NCBI GenBank assembly: GCA_002715785.1
Contig: PBAA01000008.1
Span: forward strand, 35,537 to 47,589
Source of the DNA: Gammaproteobacteria bacterium
Lineage (GTDB): Bacteria; Pseudomonadota; Gammaproteobacteria; Pseudomonadales; Azotimanducaceae
Direction: 5' to 3'
DNA length: 12,053 nt
Shown here: piece by piece, positions 1-7,722 of the stretch
Position numbering within the stretch: the stretch's first letter is position 1
How the letters are laid out: each line of letters begins with the position of its first letter
The notes under the pieces: generated by a model
Told to the model about the DNA's origin: nothing
The model's input: the letters and a program-made list of their open reading frames with translations, nothing else
Databases searched by the model: none
Translations under genes and position numbers: made by a program

Positions 1-704
1 GCGTCAGGTAGCCAGGTATGGACAGGTACACTCGGGAGCTTGGTAATAAACGCGACGAAGAACCCTAACATCAGCCACCACGCGACGCCTGGATCCAGCG
101 AGGTATTGCGAAGTTCAAAATAATCGAACGTCATAACTCCGGTCGCGTCGTAGTTGAAGTACACCAACGACAAAATTGCAAACAACATCAACAGACCACT
201 GATCTGGGTGAACAGAAAAAACTTGGTCGCCGCGTACGCGCGATTCTCATGTCCCCATATGGCGATTAGGAAATACATGGGAATGAGCATCACTTCCCAG
301 AAAAAGAAGAAAAGGAAGAGATCGAACGCCGAGAACACGCCCACCACACCAGCCATCACCCAGAGGATGTTGAACTGGAAAAATCCGTGTCGCTCGCTAA
401 TTTCCGACCACGATGAAACGACCGCGACAATGCCAAGAAAAGCCGTTAGGGCGACCAGCATGAGCGATAGTCCGTCAAGAACCAGATAGATCTGGATGCC
501 AAACCGCGGGATCCATGGGAATACCTGCCTCGCGTATTCCTCGGTCCCCGATCCCGCACCCAACCACGCACTGATCGTATAGATAAGGGCAACCACAAAC
601 GCGATCAACGAAATCCAACGAGGCGCGTGTTCGTGAATACGTTCAGAAACTGCGGCGGCTATGCCAGCGGCAAGCAGTCCCATAATGAGGGCGAGGATGT
701 TCAA
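1..704 (-). CDS. nuoM: NADH-quinone oxidoreductase subunit M, 5' part (cut by window edge)
   Basis: Antiporter-like membrane subunit of complex I, one of the three large proton-translocating subunits of the membrane arm. Only the first 234 codons are inside the window; the frame is open to the left edge. The translation carries the NuoM hallmarks: PWIPRFGI near residue 64, LDGLSL near 76, FFFFWEVMLIPMYFLIAIWG around 132-151, and TKLPSVPVHTWLPD at 221-234. Glu137 corresponds to the essential E. coli Glu144 and Lys222 to Lys234 of the proton path. Several hydrophobic helices are evident. I place the start at a TTG (704-702) whose TTGA overlaps the nuoL stop, because a strong ribosome binding site, GGAGGTGA, sits 4 bases upstream; the ATG seen at 709-707 is in another frame. 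The next in-frame ATG is codon 8 and would lose part of the first helix. Identity is certain; the start is likely. Confidence 0.97.
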   Translation of the reverse strand, partial: MNILALIMGLLAAGIAAAVSERIHEHAPRWISLIAFVVALIYTISAWLGAGSGTEEYARQVFPWIPRFGIQIYLVLDGLSLMLVALTAFLGIVAVVSSWSEISERHGFFQFNILWVMAGVVGVFSAFDLFLFFFFWEVMLIPMYFLIAIWGHENRAYAATKFFLFTQISGLLMLFAILSLVYFNYDATGVMTFDYFELRNTSLDPGVAWWLMLGFFVAFITKLPSVPVHTWLPD

Positions 705-2563
705 CCCATCACCTCCCACATCACGACCACGAAGACAACTACCAAGCCCAGAGCCATGTTCCATGCGTACCATCGAAGACGACCATTTTGGATGACCGCC
801 AGCACGTGATGGACGCCGCGGGTGGTACTCGCAGCCAACTTAAACACTAGATCGACGAAATCGTTTTTGTTCATTCGCGCGAGAGCGACGAAAGGAGCAA
901 CAACGGCCCGATCGTATAGCCAGTCAAACCCCCATCCGCTATACCAAAACCGTCGTACGTTCTCGGAGAACACGGTCCCGAGAAGTTGCGTCACATCGCC
1001 TCGCGAGGAACCGAACACAAACCATCCAGTGAGGATGCCCACCAACGGCATGGCCATCGTTACCAACGCGATCTGAGAGAAATGGTCATGGGTCGTCATG
1101 CCACCATCGGGTAACACCCCCGAAACAATGCCCAACCCGAACCACCCACCTCCTAGTGCAAGACCGCACAGAACGACGAGCGGCCCGTTCATATTCCATC
1201 CCGACGAATCGTGAGCAGCGGTTTTCGCCTCGCCGAAAAAAGTCAGAAGAATCATTCGCGTCGTGTATAACGCGGTCATAAACGCAGCAACGGCTGCGCC
1301 GCCCCAAAACACCATCCCAGCGGCCGGATTATCCGCCGCCGTCAACATGATGGCGTCCTTACTGAAGAAACCCGACGTCAACGGCAATGCAGCGAGCGCG
1401 ACAGAGCCGACCAACATACTCATGAACGGGATGGGCAGCTTCCGCCATAACCCTCCCATCTTAAACATGTCCTGTTCGTGATGTAGCGCGAGGATGACGG
1501 AACCACTTGCAAGGAAAAGAAGGGCTTTAAAAAATGCGTGAGTCATCAAATGAAAAATTGCCGCCGACCAAGCGCCCACACCAAGGGCCATGATCATGTA
1601 TCCGATCTGACTCATGGTCGAAAACGCGAGCACCCGTTTAATGTCGGTCTGCACTAGCGCCGTACACGACGAAATGAGCAAGGTGACCAGTCCAGTGACC
1701 GCGACCCAAAACTGAGCTTCGGGGGAAATGATGTAAATATCGTGCATCCGAGCGATCAGATAAACGCCCGCGGTGACCATGGTGGCAGCATGAATGAGCG
1801 CTGACACGGGGGTCGGTCCCGCCATTGCGTCGGGAAGCCAGGTTTGTAACGGCACCTGTGCTGATTTCCCCATCGCGCCACCCAAGAACAGAAGCCCAAT
1901 GACGGTCGCCATCGTCGAACCCTCTGGCCAGGCGATATTCGCCGCCACCAGCGAAGCCTGGATTTCCGTGGTGCCAAGCTCCCGGAACAATAGGAACAAC
2001 CCCAGAGCCATGAACGTATCCCCCACGCGAGTAACCACAAAGGCTTTGCGCGCGGCGTAGCCGTTGTTTGGATCTCGATGGTAAAACCCAATCAACAAAT
2101 AACTACACAAACCAACACCTTCCCAGCCCAGGAAAAGCACGAGTAGGTTGTCGCCCAGAACAAGCATCAACATCGCGAACACAAATAAATTCATGTACGC
2201 GAAAAACCGGCCGAAGCCCTCGGGTTCCTCGTGGTCATCCCACATGTATCCGGTGGCGTACACGTGAATCAAAAAACCAACACCGGTGATGACACCGGTC
2301 ATCACAAGGGATAGACCGTCGAGATAAAGCCTTATCTCGGGAACGAACCCACCGACTCGCATCCACGTCCACAACAGTTGCGTCTGGGGCTCAGCACCCG
2401 CGTCCATAAATGCGTTTCCCACCACCAGGGCCACAATGGCTGCGAGTCCAATGGAACCTGCCCCTACGATGGCGACCACGATCTTCGGCAATTGACCTTG
2501 AGATAAAAACAAGACCAGAAAGCCCAACAGTGGGAATGTTGGTATTAGCCAAAGTGCGTCCAT
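701..2563 (-). CDS. nuoL: NADH-quinone oxidoreductase subunit L
   Basis: The largest antiporter-like membrane subunit (620 residues; E. coli has 613), at the distal end of the complex I membrane arm, which moves protons and carries the long lateral helix at its C-terminal end. Visible family motifs are LDGLSL near 81, LGWEGVGLCSYLLIGF around 145-160, GGAMGKSAQVPLQTWLPDAM around 228-247, ALIHAATMVTAGVYL near 255, and THAFFKALLFL near 341. Proton-path residues are present: Glu148, Asp182, Lys233, His258, Lys309, Lys346 and the Lys402-Asp403 pair. The protein is hydrophobic throughout, with many transmembrane helices. The ATG start shares its A with the nuoK stop (TGATG), and the TGA stop overlaps the nuoM start, so translation is probably coupled on both sides. 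Nothing suggests truncation. Confidence 0.99.
   Translation of the reverse strand: MDALWLIPTFPLLGFLVLFLSQGQLPKIVVAIVGAGSIGLAAIVALVVGNAFMDAGAEPQTQLLWTWMRVGGFVPEIRLYLDGLSLVMTGVITGVGFLIHVYATGYMWDDHEEPEGFGRFFAYMNLFVFAMLMLVLGDNLLVLFLGWEGVGLCSYLLIGFYHRDPNNGYAARKAFVVTRVGDTFMALGLFLLFRELGTTEIQASLVAANIAWPEGSTMATVIGLLFLGGAMGKSAQVPLQTWLPDAMAGPTPVSALIHAATMVTAGVYLIARMHDIYIISPEAQFWVAVTGLVTLLISSCTALVQTDIKRVLAFSTMSQIGYMIMALGVGAWSAAIFHLMTHAFFKALLFLASGSVILALHHEQDMFKMGGLWRKLPIPFMSMLVGSVALAALPLTSGFFSKDAIMLTAADNPAAGMVFWGGAAVAAFMTALYTTRMILLTFFGEAKTAAHDSSGWNMNGPLVVLCGLALGGGWFGLGIVSGVLPDGGMTTHDHFSQIALVTMAMPLVGILTGWFVFGSSRGDVTQLLGTVFSENVRRFWYSGWGFDWLYDRAVVAPFVALARMNKNDFVDLVFKLAASTTRGVHHVLAVIQNGRLRWYAWNMALGLVVVFVVVMWEVMG
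709..716 (-). promoter_or_regulatory. Strong Shine-Dalgarno site for nuoM
   Basis: The minus strand reads GGAGGTGA here, a close match to the anti-Shine-Dalgarno sequence, with 7 bases between GGAGG and the TTG start of nuoM. It lies within the last codons of nuoL (encoding Trp-Glu-Val-Met). It is the strongest such site seen in the window and is the main reason for choosing the TTG start. Confidence 0.75.
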
Positions 2564-2880
2564 CAGCTGTGCATCTCGTTGGCTGCATCGACATCGAGAC
2601 TGTCAAACCGTCGTGATAGCTGCAGCACGATCCCCAGCGCCACCGCGACTTCGGCTGCGGCCAAAGCCAAAATGAACATAAACATGATTTGCCCATCGGC
2701 CTGGGCCCAGCGAGCACCTGCTGCCACGAACGCCAGGCCACACGCATTCATCATGACCTCAAGCGACATCAACACAAACATCACATTCCGCCGGACTAAA
2801 ACGCCGGTAAGGCCTATACAAAAGAGCGCCGCGGCTAGCACAAATACATGTTCGAGCGGTATCGACAAAGCGAAGTTCAT
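2563..2880 (-). CDS. nuoK: NADH-quinone oxidoreductase subunit K
   Basis: Small membrane subunit (105 residues; E. coli has 100) with three predicted transmembrane helices, related to the MrpC antiporter subunit, sitting between NuoJ and the NuoM/NuoN antiporter units in the proton-conducting membrane arm. The buried glutamates needed for coupling are present: Glu41 in the LMSLEVMMNA segment (E. coli Glu36) and Glu77 in LALAAAEVAV (E. coli Glu72). The typical cytoplasmic-side Arg-Arg pair is at 30-31. The protein begins about five residues earlier than E. coli NuoK. The ATG overlaps the nuoJ stop as ATGA, and GGGAGG (2890-2885) lies 4 bases upstream inside the end of nuoJ, which supports this start. 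Its own stop shares one base with the nuoL start. Confidence 0.99.
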   Translation of the reverse strand: MNFALSIPLEHVFVLAAALFCIGLTGVLVRRNVMFVLMSLEVMMNACGLAFVAAGARWAQADGQIMFMFILALAAAEVAVALGIVLQLSRRFDSLDVDAANEMHS

Positions 2881-3386
2881 ACTTCCTCCCGCCGCTCAGA
2901 CAGATAACGACGTCCCAGATGATATGCACCAACCAGGGCCGCGAGCAGGAGAATCCCGGCAAGCTCTACGGCTAAAAGATAGGGCCCGAAAAGTTGAGTA
3001 CCCACAGCTTTCGGTCCCACCATTGCCGCCGCCGTCTGCACCGGTTGACCACTCAGCACGTAGACCAAGCCTAGAAACAGAGGGACGGTAAGCAAGCACG
3101 GCAGAATCCACATGTTCGGGCGCAACCATGCGCTCTCCCGCGCGACCGATCCTTTCCCAAGATTGAGCATCATCACCACGAACAAAAACAGCACAACGAT
3201 TGCTCCCGCGTACACCACCACTTCCAGCGCCGCTGCAAACGGCGCCCCGAGCAAAAAGAAAATGACGGCGACCGATAGCAGCGAAACGATCAAATAAATG
3301 AGTGCGTGCGAGGCGTTCTTGGCGGTGACGACCGAGACGGTCGACGCCAAGGCGGTCACGGCAGCAATGTAAAAAAGACTTTCCAT
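2877..3386 (-). CDS. nuoJ: NADH-quinone oxidoreductase subunit J
   Basis: Membrane subunit of complex I (169 residues; E. coli has 184), with about five transmembrane helices, which links the quinone-site subunit NuoH to the pump subunits. The central conserved stretch around residues 55-76 (ALEVVVYAGAIVVLFLFVVM followed by MLN) contains the conserved helix 3 with its glycine and tyrosine, which undergoes a pi-bulge change in turnover in homologous structures. The N-terminus MESLFYIAAV aligns well with E. coli MEFAFYICGL, so the ATG at 3386 is right. Unlike its neighbours it does not overlap the preceding gene and has no recognisable Shine-Dalgarno site. The C-terminus ends in a short basic/acidic tail (RRYLSERREEV) and its stop overlaps the nuoK start by 4 bases. 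Confidence 0.99.
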   Translation of the reverse strand: MESLFYIAAVTALASTVSVVTAKNASHALIYLIVSLLSVAVIFFLLGAPFAAALEVVVYAGAIVVLFLFVVMMLNLGKGSVARESAWLRPNMWILPCLLTVPLFLGLVYVLSGQPVQTAAAMVGPKAVGTQLFGPYLLAVELAGILLLAALVGAYHLGRRYLSERREEV

Positions 3387-3408
3387 ATTAGTTATGCGTT
3401 AGCGTTAG
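3387..3408 (-). other. nuoI-nuoJ intergenic spacer with tandem hexamer
   Basis: This 22-base gap is the longest non-coding stretch in the window. On the plus strand it carries GCGTTA twice in tandem (3396-3401 and 3402-3407). Read on the minus strand, the nuoI stop codon (3411-3409) and the spacer together contain stop codons in all three frames before the nuoJ ATG. No GGAG-like ribosome binding site is visible in it. No convincing hairpin or T-run terminator is present. Confidence 0.6.
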
Positions 3409-3948
3409 CTACGGCAACAGACTCCGGACATTCGTTGGAGACGCTTCGTTCTGTGCATCACCTTTTTGTTTTCCATCAATGGTTTTACCTGCCACATTCC
3501 AGAAGCTGTATTCCGGATATTTACCAGGACCACTGATAAGCAGGTGCTCCTTCTCATACACCATGTTGGTGCGATCAAATTCAGCCAACTCAAAATCCGG
3601 CGTCAATTGAATGGCGTAGGTGGGGCAAGCTTCCTCGCAAAGCCCACACATAATGCAACGCGAAAAATTGATACGAAAGAATTCCGGATACCAGCGTCCG
3701 TCGTCTTCTTTTTCGGTTTTCTGCAGGGCAATGCAATCGACGGGACAGGCGACCGCACACAAATTGCACGCAACGCATCGTTCCTCACCGTCCGGATCGC
3801 GTGTGAGTACGATACGACCGCGGTATCTCGGCGCCAGATAGGGCATTTCTTCTGGGTATTGAACCGTTTCGCTGCGCATGCCGAAAAGACGCCGAAAGCC
3901 AGGCGTGTGCTGCAGGATCGTCCAGATGGTTCGTAGTTGGCTAATCAT
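3409..3948 (-). CDS. nuoI: NADH-quinone oxidoreductase subunit I (8Fe ferredoxin-like)
   Basis: Peripheral-arm subunit (179 residues; E. coli has 180) carrying tetranuclear clusters N6a and N6b, which pass electrons from NuoG to N2 in NuoB. The two CxxCxxCxxxC motifs are complete: Cys58, 61, 64, 68 and Cys98, 101, 104, 108. The segment RYRGRIVLTRDPDGEERC just before the first motif and WYPEFFRINFSRC before the second are nearly identical to E. coli, as is the tail ending in RSLLP. I start at the ATG at 3948, 13 bases after the nuoH stop. The frame is open upstream to a GTG at 3987, but those 13 extra residues overlap nuoH, are rich in Arg, Gly and Cys, and have no counterpart in the family. 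The ribosome binding site is weak (GCGAG about 5 bases upstream). Confidence 0.98.
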   Translation of the reverse strand: MISQLRTIWTILQHTPGFRRLFGMRSETVQYPEEMPYLAPRYRGRIVLTRDPDGEERCVACNLCAVACPVDCIALQKTEKEDDGRWYPEFFRINFSRCIMCGLCEEACPTYAIQLTPDFELAEFDRTNMVYEKEHLLISGPGKYPEYSFWNVAGKTIDGKQKGDAQNEASPTNVRSLLP

Positions 3949-3961
3949 GGTTCTCGCATCC

Positions 3962-4975
3962 CTAGCCCGTCCACAACATCCACGCACCCGTCCCGAGTAC
4001 GTTAACGAGAGACAAAGGCAAAAGAATTTTCCACCCCAACGACATCAATTGGTCGTACCTCGGTCTGGGTATCGCGGCACGCAACAAGATAAAAAAGTTG
4101 ATAAACACAACGATCTTGGCGGCAAACACTCCCAATCCAACCACCGTCGACGTCAGGCCCGCCGGGACCAACGCCTGCAACGCGGGTGGTAACAGCCAAC
4201 CGCCGAAAAACAATAAGACGATCATCGCAGACGTGATAATTAGCCCTAGGTATTCAGCGGCCATGATCAAACCGAATTTCATACCCGAATATTCAGTGTG
4301 GAATCCGCCGGTTAGTTCATGCTCCGCTTCCGGTAAATCGAACGGCAACCGGTGAGTTTCGGCCAACCCGGCAAGCAAGAAAATCACGAACCCTACGAAC
4401 TGTGGGCCAATGTTCCACAGCGTGGCTTGATCTTCGACGATGTCCAGAAGGCTAAATGATCCTGCCAGGACGACAACGCCCATCAGCGACAACGCCATAA
4501 ACACTTCGTAAGTCACCATCTGTGCGGCCGCCCTAAGACCGCCTAGGAGCGCGTACTTATTGTTACTCGCAAATCCCGCCAGGAGCACGCCGTATACGGC
4601 GAGGGATGACATCGCTAGAAACCAAAGAACGGCGATATTGGAATCGGTGATGATGAGTCCTGAGTCTCGCGGTGCCCATGGAACAACGACGTACGCCATG
4701 AGCATGGATCCGGCGACAATCGCTGGCGCCAGAACGAAAAAAAGACGGTCACCGAATGGGGGTACCCAGTCGTCTTTCGCAAGCAGCTTGACTGCGTCCG
4801 CGATCGCTTGACCGAAACCGCCGGCCCAACGCCAAACGCGATTTGGCCCTTTTCGATCTTGCCACCACCCCAACAATCGTCGTTCCCACCACACCAAAAT
4901 CAGCGCCATCACCAGCGTACCGACCGCGATCGGCAGAATGAGGACGTAGGACCAGATGTTGGGAGGAAGTTCCAT
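3962..4975 (-). CDS. nuoH: NADH-quinone oxidoreductase subunit H
   Basis: Membrane subunit (337 residues; E. coli 325) at the junction with the peripheral arm; with NuoB and NuoD it forms the quinone chamber and the start of the proton path. Conserved features are WERRLL at 30-35, QDRKGPNRV at 39-47, SNNKYALLGGLRAAAQMVTY at 137-156, Glu157, the acidic loop HRLPFDLPEAEHELTGGF at 208-225 with Asp213, Glu216, Glu218 and Glu220, EYSGMKFGL at 228-236, and AIPRPRYDQLMSLGWK at 301-316. About eight transmembrane helices are expected. The ATG shares one base with the nuoG stop (TAATG), and GAGAGGG lies directly upstream. One oddity is the first cytoplasmic loop, which reads Val-Trp-Arg-Trp-Ala-Gly after GPNR and seems about two residues longer than in E. 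coli. Confidence 0.99.
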   Translation of the reverse strand: MELPPNIWSYVLILPIAVGTLVMALILVWWERRLLGWWQDRKGPNRVWRWAGGFGQAIADAVKLLAKDDWVPPFGDRLFFVLAPAIVAGSMLMAYVVVPWAPRDSGLIITDSNIAVLWFLAMSSLAVYGVLLAGFASNNKYALLGGLRAAAQMVTYEVFMALSLMGVVVLAGSFSLLDIVEDQATLWNIGPQFVGFVIFLLAGLAETHRLPFDLPEAEHELTGGFHTEYSGMKFGLIMAAEYLGLIITSAMIVLLFFGGWLLPPALQALVPAGLTSTVVGLGVFAAKIVVFINFFILLRAAIPRPRYDQLMSLGWKILLPLSLVNVLGTGAWMLWTG

Positions 4976-7722
4976 TACCCTCTCGCAATCACATCGGGGT
5001 GGCCGCCGGGCCGCGGGACAAAGTCTGAATCAACCGATAACTCAACTCGGCCTGTGGGTGTCACATGAGTACCCGGTAGACCCTGAACAACGCCCACCAA
5101 TCCGGCTGGTATTCGGTCATCGATCCGCACTTCAAGGCTTGTAGTTAATCCAGTCCCTGAAATCCCCTCCCCAGCTTGAACACCAAGCTTGTCCGCATCG
5201 GCAACGTTGAGCAAAGCAAACGGTGCCGGCATCCGCTGAGCGATGGGCCACGAGGCATTGGACAGTTCGTCACTGCCAAAGATTGCGTATGCCGGGACGA
5301 CCAGGAATGCGCTGGTAGCAACAAATGCACCCGGTACCTCTCGAAATTTCGTTGCCCGGGACTTGTCGTCCGAGTCATTCTTAGACACGACCAGGAGCGC
5401 GCCTGGATCACCGCCGAGAAGCGCGCCACCAACCTCTTGTTGAAACTTAAATACCGACTGATTGGAATTCCACCCTGGCGACCACACGAACGGCACCGCC
5501 GCGCCATCTTGTCTACCGAGATTTTGTCCTTCCATTGAGTAATTGAAGGGCGTTTCGTCATCGACCGTCGTTTTTGGTTCGTGAACGGATACTTGGGCTC
5601 GCATCGCCGTACGTCCGCTGTAGCGATGTGGTTGGCGCGGAATCCTAGCGCCACCCTCAACGCGGTAGTCGGGCGCTGGGGATATGGTGGCGAGGGCCGC
5701 GTAGGTGCCCGTCGCACATTCCTCAATGAGTTCGTTAACATTGCTCCAACCGGTGCCTCTTGAGTCAAGCGCACCAGAGATGTCACTGATCCAACGCCAA
5801 GCCGGTCGAATTTCTTGGTCGGGCTCAAACACCTGGTAGAACCTTTGCGCCCGAGTTTCGTAGTTGACGTAGGTCCCCGTGCTTTCGGCGTAGGTTGATG
5901 TGGGCATTAAAATCGCGGCGTGCTCCGCGGTTTCATTCTCGAGGCTATCGAGCACCAGCATTGTTGACTCGCTGCACGCAACACTTACTCTTTGTGCGTC
6001 GGCACGCCGGTATAAGTCGTTCTCCAGTACCACAGCGGGACTGCCGCTCGCCATGGCATCCAACGCTTCCGTCATCGACAGTCCACCGCCAAGCAACCCG
6101 ACACCAAAACTGTTGGCTTCCAAAGGCGCTAACAGCAGCGCCGGATTCGATCCTCTCGCCTTTAACGCCCATGCCACGTTTGCGGCAGCACGCAACACGT
6201 CCGGATCCCCCGTACCTGTTCCGGAAACGACGAGTGGTCGTTTGGCTGAACAAAGGGCGGCCATCGCTTGCCGTGAAAAGTCGATCCCGGCGTCTGGCAG
6301 TTCGATATCGTCGACCGCATATGTCGGATCGATCTCATGGGCGATGGCGAAACCAACACGAGCGATATCTTGTGGGGCGCCGCCCAGCGTGGCCGACGCG
6401 ACGTCGTCAAGCCGCGTTGCCGCAACCGACGCGATAAACAGCGGGCTTAATGCTCCCTGCGCATGACCTCGAACACCTGCGTCTTGCCAGCTCGGGATTC
6501 CTGCCTCCTCGGCCATCGAGAAGGACTCGGCACGTACCGCCTGTCGCACGGCCAAGGCGATTCGCGGCGCAGTATTCAGCACATCCTCGCCCAAAATGAG
6601 GATGGCATCGGCTGCTTCGACATCGGCAAGCGAGGGTATATCGGCACCACCTTCTTGCTGAATCGACAAAGCGAGTTCAATCAACATTGCTTCGTTATCA
6701 CCAAGTCCCGAACAAAAACGCTCGTCCCCAACCAATTTCTTCAGTGCAAAATTAGCTTCAAAACTTGCTCGAGGCGAACCGATGCCAATAGCCCCCCCCG
6801 TAACCAACTTCGCGGCTTCGGCAACCGCATTTGAAGTACCGTTTGCTTCGAAAACACCATCCGGCGCTCGGACTCCAGCGTGTCGGATTCGGAGGTCGCT
6901 GTTGATAAAGTGCGAACCAAACCGACCCCGATCACAAAGAAAGTAGCCGTTTAATTCGCCGTGATAGCGATTTTGAACGCGCTTAAGCACCCCATACCGC
7001 TCACCGGGAAACAGGTTGCAACCAACGGCACAACCTGGGCAGACAGACGGTGCTGACTGGAGGTCCCATTTACGCGTGTAATGCGTTGCAAAGGGTTTAT
7101 CAGTGAATACCCCCGTCGGGCAGACCTCGACAAGATTTCCCGAAAATTCGCTTTCCAAGGGGCCATCTTCGGATCGCCCAAAGTACATCCGACTGCGTGA
7201 GCCAAAAGCTGACAGATCATTGCCGCCCGCGTAGTCGCGGTAATAGCGCACGCACCGATAGCACGTAATGCAGCGATTCATTTCGTGGCCGATAAACGGC
7301 CCGAGATTCTGGTTCTCCCAGGTCCGCTTGGCGCCTCGGTATTTGCGCACCGAGTGCCCCGTCATCACGGTCATGTCTTGTAAATGACATTCACCCCCTT
7401 CCTCGCACACAGGACAGTCGTGAGGATGATTCTCCATCAACCACTCAATAACCGATTCGCGAAAATCAGCCGCCTGCGGCGCCGCGATAGATATCCGCAT
7501 GCCGTCGACCACGTCAGTCATGCACGCCATACCGAGTCGACCCCGTTCGTCGTCCTCATCCGCGTACTGAATGATCGCGCATTGCCGGCACGCGCCCACT
7601 GAGTCCATCGCTGGATGCCAACAAAAATAGGGGAGATTCAGCTGTTGCGACAACACAGCGTGAAGCAAATTTTGGCCCTCTTCGACCTCGTATTGCTCGC
7701 CGTCAACGTTAATCGTCGCCAC
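4975..7722 (-). CDS. nuoG: NADH-quinone oxidoreductase subunit G (E. coli type)
   Basis: Largest peripheral subunit (915 residues from this start; E. coli 908), relaying electrons from the NuoE/NuoF module to NuoI. An N-terminal ferredoxin domain binds N1b (Cys34, 45, 48, 67). Next come N5 (His99, Cys103, 106, 112), a 4Fe-4S cluster motif (Cys151, 154, 157, 201), and N7 (Cys228, 231, 235, 263), present only in some bacterial lineages. The remainder is a molybdopterin-oxidoreductase-like domain without visible active-site features, as usual for NuoG; it includes RIPRQPHRYSGRTAMRA and a dinucleotide-binding-like C-terminal part. I choose the GTG at 7722, which shares a base with the nuoF stop (TAGTG) and has GGGAG 9 bases upstream; the protein then begins MATINVDG, matching E. 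coli MATIHVDG. The frame runs upstream to a GTG at 7749, adding nine residues. A run of eight G lies within the gene. Confidence 0.98.
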   Translation of the reverse strand: MATINVDGEQYEVEEGQNLLHAVLSQQLNLPYFCWHPAMDSVGACRQCAIIQYADEDDERGRLGMACMTDVVDGMRISIAAPQAADFRESVIEWLMENHPHDCPVCEEGGECHLQDMTVMTGHSVRKYRGAKRTWENQNLGPFIGHEMNRCITCYRCVRYYRDYAGGNDLSAFGSRSRMYFGRSEDGPLESEFSGNLVEVCPTGVFTDKPFATHYTRKWDLQSAPSVCPGCAVGCNLFPGERYGVLKRVQNRYHGELNGYFLCDRGRFGSHFINSDLRIRHAGVRAPDGVFEANGTSNAVAEAAKLVTGGAIGIGSPRASFEANFALKKLVGDERFCSGLGDNEAMLIELALSIQQEGGADIPSLADVEAADAILILGEDVLNTAPRIALAVRQAVRAESFSMAEEAGIPSWQDAGVRGHAQGALSPLFIASVAATRLDDVASATLGGAPQDIARVGFAIAHEIDPTYAVDDIELPDAGIDFSRQAMAALCSAKRPLVVSGTGTGDPDVLRAAANVAWALKARGSNPALLLAPLEANSFGVGLLGGGLSMTEALDAMASGSPAVVLENDLYRRADAQRVSVACSESTMLVLDSLENETAEHAAILMPTSTYAESTGTYVNYETRAQRFYQVFEPDQEIRPAWRWISDISGALDSRGTGWSNVNELIEECATGTYAALATISPAPDYRVEGGARIPRQPHRYSGRTAMRAQVSVHEPKTTVDDETPFNYSMEGQNLGRQDGAAVPFVWSPGWNSNQSVFKFQQEVGGALLGGDPGALLVVSKNDSDDKSRATKFREVPGAFVATSAFLVVPAYAIFGSDELSNASWPIAQRMPAPFALLNVADADKLGVQAGEGISGTGLTTSLEVRIDDRIPAGLVGVVQGLPGTHVTPTGRVELSVDSDFVPRPGGHPDVIARG
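6792..6799 (-). repeat. G8 homopolymer inside nuoG
   Basis: Eight consecutive C on the plus strand, hence eight G in the coding strand of nuoG, spanning the codons for Thr-Gly-Gly-Ala in VTGGAIGIG. The reading frame is intact at eight. No other run of this length was noticed in the window. Such runs are prone to replication slippage and to sequencing errors. Confidence 0.9.

Noticed and set aside
2579..3091. Plus-strand frame of 170 codons opposite nuoK and nuoJ
   Set aside because: It is antisense to two well conserved genes and its translation is rich in Ala, Ser, Thr, Pro and Arg with no recognisable motif; a shadow frame.
3384..3420. Possible internal promoter before nuoJ (TTGCCG, then a TA-rich stretch on the minus strand)
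   Set aside because: At the 17-base spacing the -10 hexamer TAACTA matches poorly; the better TAATAT is too far away and would give almost no leader before nuoJ.
3946..3987. Upstream GTG start for nuoI at 3987
   Set aside because: It would extend into the end of nuoH by 26 bases with Arg/Gly/Cys-rich residues not found in the family; the ATG at 3948 gives the normal length.
5145..5828. Minus-strand frame of 227 codons inside nuoG in another frame
   Set aside because: It lies wholly within nuoG on the same strand; its composition is rich in Arg, Ser and Pro, as expected for an out-of-frame reading.
5900..6466. Two overlapping plus-strand open frames of about 180 and 188 codons opposite nuoG
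   Set aside because: They are antisense to a confidently identified gene, lack domain-like composition and have no supporting ribosome binding site; such frames arise readily opposite GC-biased third positions.
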